Assembly: GCA_030615865.1 (NCBI GenBank)
Contig: JAUWYK010000073.1
Span: 1-9,318 of the forward strand
Direction: 5' to 3'
DNA from: Dehalococcoidia bacterium
GTDB taxonomy: Bacteria > Chloroflexota > Dehalococcoidia > Dehalococcoidales > JAUWYK01
DNA length: 9,318 nt
Positions 7,035-9,318 of the stretch are shown in pieces. Under the pieces are notes generated by a model. It searched no databases, had not been told where the DNA came from, and saw nothing but the letters and a program-made list of their open reading frames with translations. Positions within the stretch are counted from its first letter, which is position 1. Each line of letters starts with the position of its first letter. The translations under genes and the position numbers were made by a program.

Positions 7035-7099
7035 AAGAATCTCAAGGCGTGAAATAACCTTAAGAACATAATCACGTATTGGTTTAGGAGGCTGAGGGG

Positions 7100-7135
7100 A
7101 TGAAACAAGGGCACTGGAATCACTGGCAAATATAG
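7100..7135 (+). CDS. possible 11-residue leader peptide, module copy A
   Basis: An ATG at 7100 lies eight bases after a perfect AGGAGG (7086-7091) and opens a short frame, MKQGHWNHWQI, ending at TAG 7133-7135. The stop falls in the loop of the hairpin at 7107-7152, so a translating ribosome would cover its left arm. Copy B shares the start and the residues GHWN, though it then runs longer. The frame could be a genuine attenuation peptide or only a by-product of a conserved ribosome binding site. No function can be assigned from 11 residues. Confidence 0.4.
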   Translation: MKQGHWNHWQI

Positions 7136-7156
7136 CGGTGGCTGGTGCCCTTTCTT
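7107..7156 (+). terminator. leader hairpin with T tract (attenuator candidate), copy A
   Basis: AAGGGCAC at 7107-7114 pairs with GTGCCCTT at 7145-7152, followed by T-rich TCTT. An inner stem CACTG (7121-7125)/CGGTG (7136-7140) can form within the 30-base loop. The structure lies between the promoter and the gene at 7263, so if it terminates, it would attenuate that gene. The T tract is broken by one C, so it is weaker than copy B. Confidence 0.5.
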
Positions 7157-7262
7157 GGTTTGAGTCACATGAATGATGGTGCAGTCATAACCCGGATTGA
7201 GGAGAGCAAGCTAAAACTTACCTCATAGTGAGTAGTGGAGTAAAAACTACCAGGGAGAAAAA

Positions 7263-7643
7263 ATGATGGATGAAGCTAAAGTTACCACGCAGTTCAGCCC
7301 AGAAATGGAACGACTAGCTGAGCGGAGGGCAAGAGAGAGAGCCAAAGCCGCAAGGTGGGACATTGATGTTGCCGCATTCTTTTTCTCCATTTTGATTCTT
7401 GTCACAATCTTAATGTTTCAGGGAACTGGAATTGAGTTTGTGGGACCAGTTGCCGTCTGTGGATTAGTCATGGGCTGGCTCGTGGGGTGGAGCAAGGGGA
7501 AGCAAAAATACAAGCGTTTCTATGATGAAGAGCTATCAAAACTGGAGCAAGAGTCTGAAGGGGGAACTGTATGGGAAAGATTGAAGAAGCAGATTAAGGA
7601 GGAACTGGAGGAGGAACTAGGGAAGGAACTGGGTGAGAAGTAG
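7263..7643 (+). CDS. small two-TM membrane protein, function unknown
   Basis: This 126-residue protein is not a family I can name. Residues 1-32 are charged and helical (SPEMERLAERRARERAKAAR). Two membrane segments follow, about 35-53 (VAAFFFSILILVTILMF) and 59-75 (VGPVAVCGLVMGWLVGW), joined by a short GTGIE loop. Residues 77-126 are strongly charged and predicted helical, with KQKYKRFYDEELSKLEQE and a final run of Glu, Lys and Leu resembling a coiled coil. Both ends are probably cytoplasmic. AGGGAG at 7252-7257 precedes the start. The second ATG at 7266 has the better spacing (eight bases), so either Met may be used. Expression should be governed by module copy A upstream. It resembles small uncharacterised envelope proteins in this lineage, from memory only. 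Confidence 0.8.
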   Translation: MMDEAKVTTQFSPEMERLAERRARERAKAARWDIDVAAFFFSILILVTILMFQGTGIEFVGPVAVCGLVMGWLVGWSKGKQKYKRFYDEELSKLEQESEGGTVWERLKKQIKEELEEELGKELGEK

Positions 7644-7842
7644 CGATAGCGAGAAAGAATCCTCACTGCCCAGTCTGGACTGGCTGGCTATTCATCGTTG
7701 TCAGTTTGTTTAGTGCCATACCAAGTAACAGAATTATTCTTAGAAAGTTATAGGTTAGTCTAGTTCCCCAATAATAACCCCCCTCTCCAAAGTTGTAACT
7801 AGATTCTACACGCGCGAGGGTTCATCTTAGTATCTCGGGTTA

Positions 7843-7870
7843 TTGACAACTGGCGAAAAGGGTCTATAAT
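7843..7870 (+). promoter_or_regulatory. consensus sigma-70 promoter, module copy B
   Basis: TTGACA at 7843-7848 and TATAAT at 7865-7870 with a 16-base spacer are identical to copy A, as is the spacer itself. Transcription from about 7877 gives a leader near 137 bases to the lipoprotein ATG at 8014. ATTCTACACGC (7803-7813) and GGGTTCATC (7818-7826) lie at the same spacing upstream as in copy A. Confidence 0.85.
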
Positions 7871-7933
7871 AAGAATCAAGGCGTGAAATAACCTTGAAAA
7901 CATAATTATGTATTGGTTTAGGAGGCTGAGGAG

Positions 7934-8017
7934 ATGAGAGAAGGGCACTGGAATCGCTGTTTGATGGCGGTTAATGGTGCCCTTTTTGATTTAAGTAACA
8001 GGAGGTGTCACAAATGA
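7934..8017 (+). CDS. possible 27-residue leader ORF overlapping the lipoprotein start
   Basis: The ATG at 7934 follows the AGGAGG of the module by eight bases. The frame reads MREGHWNRCLMAV, then NGALFDLSNRRCHK, and ends at TGA 8015-8017. That stop overlaps the lipoprotein ATG at 8014 as ATGA, a classic coupling arrangement. The ORF reads straight through the hairpin at 7941-7984, so ribosomes would melt it and favour downstream expression. Its start and GHWN are shared with the copy A leader. Whether the peptide itself matters is unknown; the alternative is an accidental open frame. Confidence 0.45.
   Translation: MREGHWNRCLMAVNGALFDLSNRRCHK
7941..7987 (+). terminator. leader hairpin with T tract (attenuator candidate), copy B
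   Basis: AAGGGCAC at 7941-7948 pairs with GTGCCCTT at 7977-7984 across a 28-base loop, and TTTTT at 7983-7987 follows. The form is that of an intrinsic terminator, but it sits between a strong promoter and the lipoprotein gene, so attenuation is more likely than simple termination of the gene at 7643. Confidence 0.55.
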
Positions 8018-8610
8018 AAAAATTAGTCATTCTCTGTGCCGTAATCCTGCTTGCCTCGTTGCCGGTGGTACTGGTAGTTGGCTGCCAGCAGCAACCGACA
8101 CCAGAACCAACCCCACCACCCCCACCTCCTCCACCATCACCCACACCAGAAACTTTGACCTATACCAATTCCGAATACGGCTTCTCAGTGGAATATCCTA
8201 AGGATTGGGATGTTTTGGAGGACTTTATGGAGTCAGTAGTTTTCCTTGCAGGTCCCCAGGTACTGGAAGGCGCCTTCATGGTAAATATCAATTTAGCGAC
8301 GGAGCAATTACCTAAAGATATGACACATAATGATTTTGCTAAGATGGTGGAATTGAATACGAAAAGGCAAGTTACAGACTATAACAAGGTGGATGAATAC
8401 AGTACCGAAATCGGTGGGCAACCAGCTATAGTATTTACATGCACTTGCACATTTGAATTCGAAGAAAAAGAATATGTATTAAAAGACGTGTGTGCCGTCT
8501 TTATCAAGGACAATATTGGCTATATAATCACTTATGATGTGCCAGCGGAATCGCATGACGATTATCTTGACTGCTTTGATTTAATGATAAATAGCTTTAA
8601 GTTTGAGTAG
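8014..8610 (+). CDS. lipoprotein with PsbP-like domain
   Basis: A 198-residue exported lipoprotein. The N-terminus MKK is followed by a hydrophobic stretch and the lipobox VVGC, so Cys24 would be lipidated after signal peptidase II cleavage, anchoring the protein to the outer face of the membrane. Residues 28-46 are a Pro-rich tether including eight prolines in a row (34-41). Residues 49-198 carry the start typical of PsbP-like domains (YTNSEYGFSVEYPKDWDV at 50-67), an alternating strand-helix body and a final DLMINSFKF. Such domains in non-photosynthetic bacteria have no settled function; a substrate-binding or envelope role is possible. The ATG at 8014 is chosen because AGGAGG lies eight bases upstream at 8000-8005. 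The GTG at 8005 overlaps that site and is rejected. Control is expected from module copy B. Confidence 0.88.
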   Translation: MKKLVILCAVILLASLPVVLVVGCQQQPTPEPTPPPPPPPPSPTPETLTYTNSEYGFSVEYPKDWDVLEDFMESVVFLAGPQVLEGAFMVNINLATEQLPKDMTHNDFAKMVELNTKRQVTDYNKVDEYSTEIGGQPAIVFTCTCTFEFEEKEYVLKDVCAVFIKDNIGYIITYDVPAESHDDYLDCFDLMINSFKFE

Positions 8611-8639
8611 GAAATAGAAAGAACAGTTCTAAAGGGAGC

Positions 8640-8680
8640 ATTGAAGCACTTAGTCAATTCCAGAGTGGCTTGGCTTCAAT
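8640..8680. terminator. inverted repeat between convergent genes, probable bidirectional terminator
   Basis: ATTGAAGC at 8640-8647 pairs perfectly with GCTTCAAT at 8673-8680, with an inner CACT/AGTG (8647-8650/8664-8667) as an alternative. The plus-strand side continues into T-rich sequence from 8686. The repeat lies between the lipoprotein and the convergent transketolase gene and overlaps the latter's stop codon. The loop is long, so the strength is uncertain. Confidence 0.45.
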
Positions 8681-9318
8681 AAGACCTTTTCCTCTTTATC
8701 ACTGACTTTACCGCTTGCTTAATATCCTGGGCAGTGAGACCATACCTTTGCAGAAGTTCAGCGGCTTTACCTGATTTGGCATAGGTATCTTTAATAGCCA
8801 CAAACTCCATCGGCACCGGCTGGTGTTTAGCCAATACCTGAGCTACTATGCTCCCCAGCCCACCATGCTCCAGGTGCTCTTCAGCAGTAACAATAGCCCC
8901 AGTTTCACTGGCTGCCTTAATTATGGCTGCCTCATCAACGGGCTTGAGGGTAGGCATATTTAACACCCGACAGTCTATACCTTCCCGTTTCAGGTCTTCG
9001 GTAGCTTCCAGAGCCACTGAAACCATAAGCCCGATAGCTATAACGGTAGCATCCTTGCCTTGCCTCATAGTTACTGCCTTACCCAGAATAAAGCGGTAGC
9101 CCTGGTCATAGACCAGCGGAATTTTGGGGCGGCACAGCCTGATGTAAACGGGTCCGTAGCTGGCGGCGGCTACTTTTACCGCCTGGGCAGTTTCAATAGC
9201 ATCGGCAGGAACGATAACGGTGAAGCCGGGCAGGGAGCAAATCAGAGACAGGTCTTCAATAGACTGGTGTGAAGTGCCATCCTCACCGACACTAATGCCA
9301 CCGTGGGTAGTCACCAGC
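8676..9318 (-). CDS. transketolase, C-terminal subunit (partial, 5' end outside window)
   Basis: Transketolase moves two-carbon units between sugar phosphates with thiamine diphosphate, linking the pentose phosphate pathway and glycolysis. The visible 213 residues lack their N-terminus, which lies beyond 9318; the frame is still open at the edge, and the GTG at 9314 is an internal Val. The fragment begins in the pyrimidine-binding domain with THGGISVGEDGTSHQ (4-18), whose His near GEDG is the family landmark, followed by VIVPADAIE and GPVYIRLCRP. The transketolase C-terminal domain follows from about residue 88 (ATVIAIG, CRVLNMPTLKPVD, TAEEHLEHGGLGS). The end is a basic tail, KRKRSY. GEDG near a likely short N-terminus suggests the split two-subunit form (COG3958 type), with the thiamine-binding half expected upstream, outside the window. 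A single-chain enzyme cannot be excluded. A deoxyxylulose-phosphate synthase is less likely. Confidence 0.88.
   Translation of the reverse strand, partial: LVTTHGGISVGEDGTSHQSIEDLSLICSLPGFTVIVPADAIETAQAVKVAAASYGPVYIRLCRPKIPLVYDQGYRFILGKAVTMRQGKDATVIAIGLMVSVALEATEDLKREGIDCRVLNMPTLKPVDEAAIIKAASETGAIVTAEEHLEHGGLGSIVAQVLAKHQPVPMEFVAIKDTYAKSGKAAELLQRYGLTAQDIKQAVKSVIKRKRSY

Larger units (their letters stand above)
6948..7169 (+). repeat. promoter-leader module, copy A
   Basis: This 222-bp stretch recurs at 7784-8000. From TCTCCAAAG to the -10 box the two copies align without gaps at an offset of 836. Copy A has two extra bases after the -10 (offset 834 at the leader ATG) and two more within the hairpin loop (offset 832). 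A 37-base identical run (7005-7041) covers the promoter, and 22 identical bases cover the ribosome binding site. There are no terminal inverted repeats and no recognisable target duplication, so it does not look like an insertion element. It accounts for most of the 362-bp gene-free stretch 6901-7262. The rest of that stretch holds only weak small hairpins, one being AAGGA/TCCTT at 6913-6931. Confidence 0.85.
7784..8000 (+). repeat. promoter-leader module, copy B
   Basis: This is the second copy of the 6948-7169 module, ending at TAAGTAACA immediately before the lipoprotein ribosome binding site. The closest agreement is in the promoter, the AAGGCGTGAAATAACCTT stem region, the ribosome binding site and both hairpin arms. 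Differences concentrate in the hairpin loop and in the upstream flank. In copy B the small leader stem TCAAGG (7876-7881)/CCTTGA is perfect. The intergenic stretch 7644-7783 ahead of it holds a tight palindrome, CCAGTC/GACTGG, at 7670-7683 and no gene. Confidence 0.85.

Noticed and set aside
7670..7683. CCAGTC/GACTGG palindrome as a terminator for the gene at 7263-7643
   Set aside because: The loop would have two bases, which is too tight for a normal RNA hairpin, and no T run follows. It could be a DNA-binding site, but nothing else supports that.
6948..8000. The repeated module as a miniature transposable element or CRISPR
   Set aside because: There are no terminal inverted repeats, no target duplication, only two copies 836 bases apart, and the content is clearly a promoter and leader.
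8005..8016. GTG at 8005 as the lipoprotein start
   Set aside because: It overlaps the AGGAGG ribosome binding site and would add three residues ahead of a normal MKK signal peptide. The ATG at 8014 fits better.

Overview
The window looks like chromosomal DNA of a Chloroflexota bacterium, most likely from the Dehalococcoidia. That placement is inferred from a compact vitamin operon, a split transketolase, a Pro-rich PsbP-like lipoprotein and tRNA genes with encoded CCA ends. No ribosomal RNA or other firm taxonomic marker is present.

Layout. (1) Positions 1-2149, plus strand: the tail of an unidentified gene, then panD-panB-panC, which together make beta-alanine, ketopantoate and pantothenate for coenzyme A. 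(2) Positions 2303-3071, minus strand: a toxin-first hicA-hicB toxin-antitoxin pair with its own promoter. An inverted repeat fills the promoter spacer and overlaps the -10 box, as expected of an autoregulatory operator. (3) Positions 3120-4352, minus strand: a 12-TM MFS transporter. (4) Positions 4375-4772, plus strand: a consensus promoter followed by four tRNA genes (Phe-GAA, Gly-GCC, Cys-GCA, Leu-TAA). (5) Positions 4823-6900: a B12-binding-type radical SAM protein of unknown substrate, then a PlsY-family acyltransferase homologue with altered signature motifs and its own promoter. (6) Positions 6948-8610: two copies of a promoter-plus-leader module of about 220 bp. One precedes a small two-TM protein and the other a PsbP-like lipoprotein. 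(7) Positions 8676-9318, minus strand: the C-terminal half of a split transketolase, cut by the window end.

The most unusual part is region 6. Each module copy has a perfect TTGACA/TATAAT promoter with a 16-nt spacer, upstream sequence kept at fixed spacing, a small stem, an AGGAGG site followed by a short ORF, and a hairpin (AAGGGCAC/GTGCCCTT) ending in T residues. The genes behind the two copies are unrelated, so the module looks like a portable regulatory leader, possibly an attenuator. In the second copy the leader ORF reads through the hairpin and overlaps the lipoprotein start as ATGA, which suggests translational coupling. The rest of the window is conventional housekeeping and accessory content.
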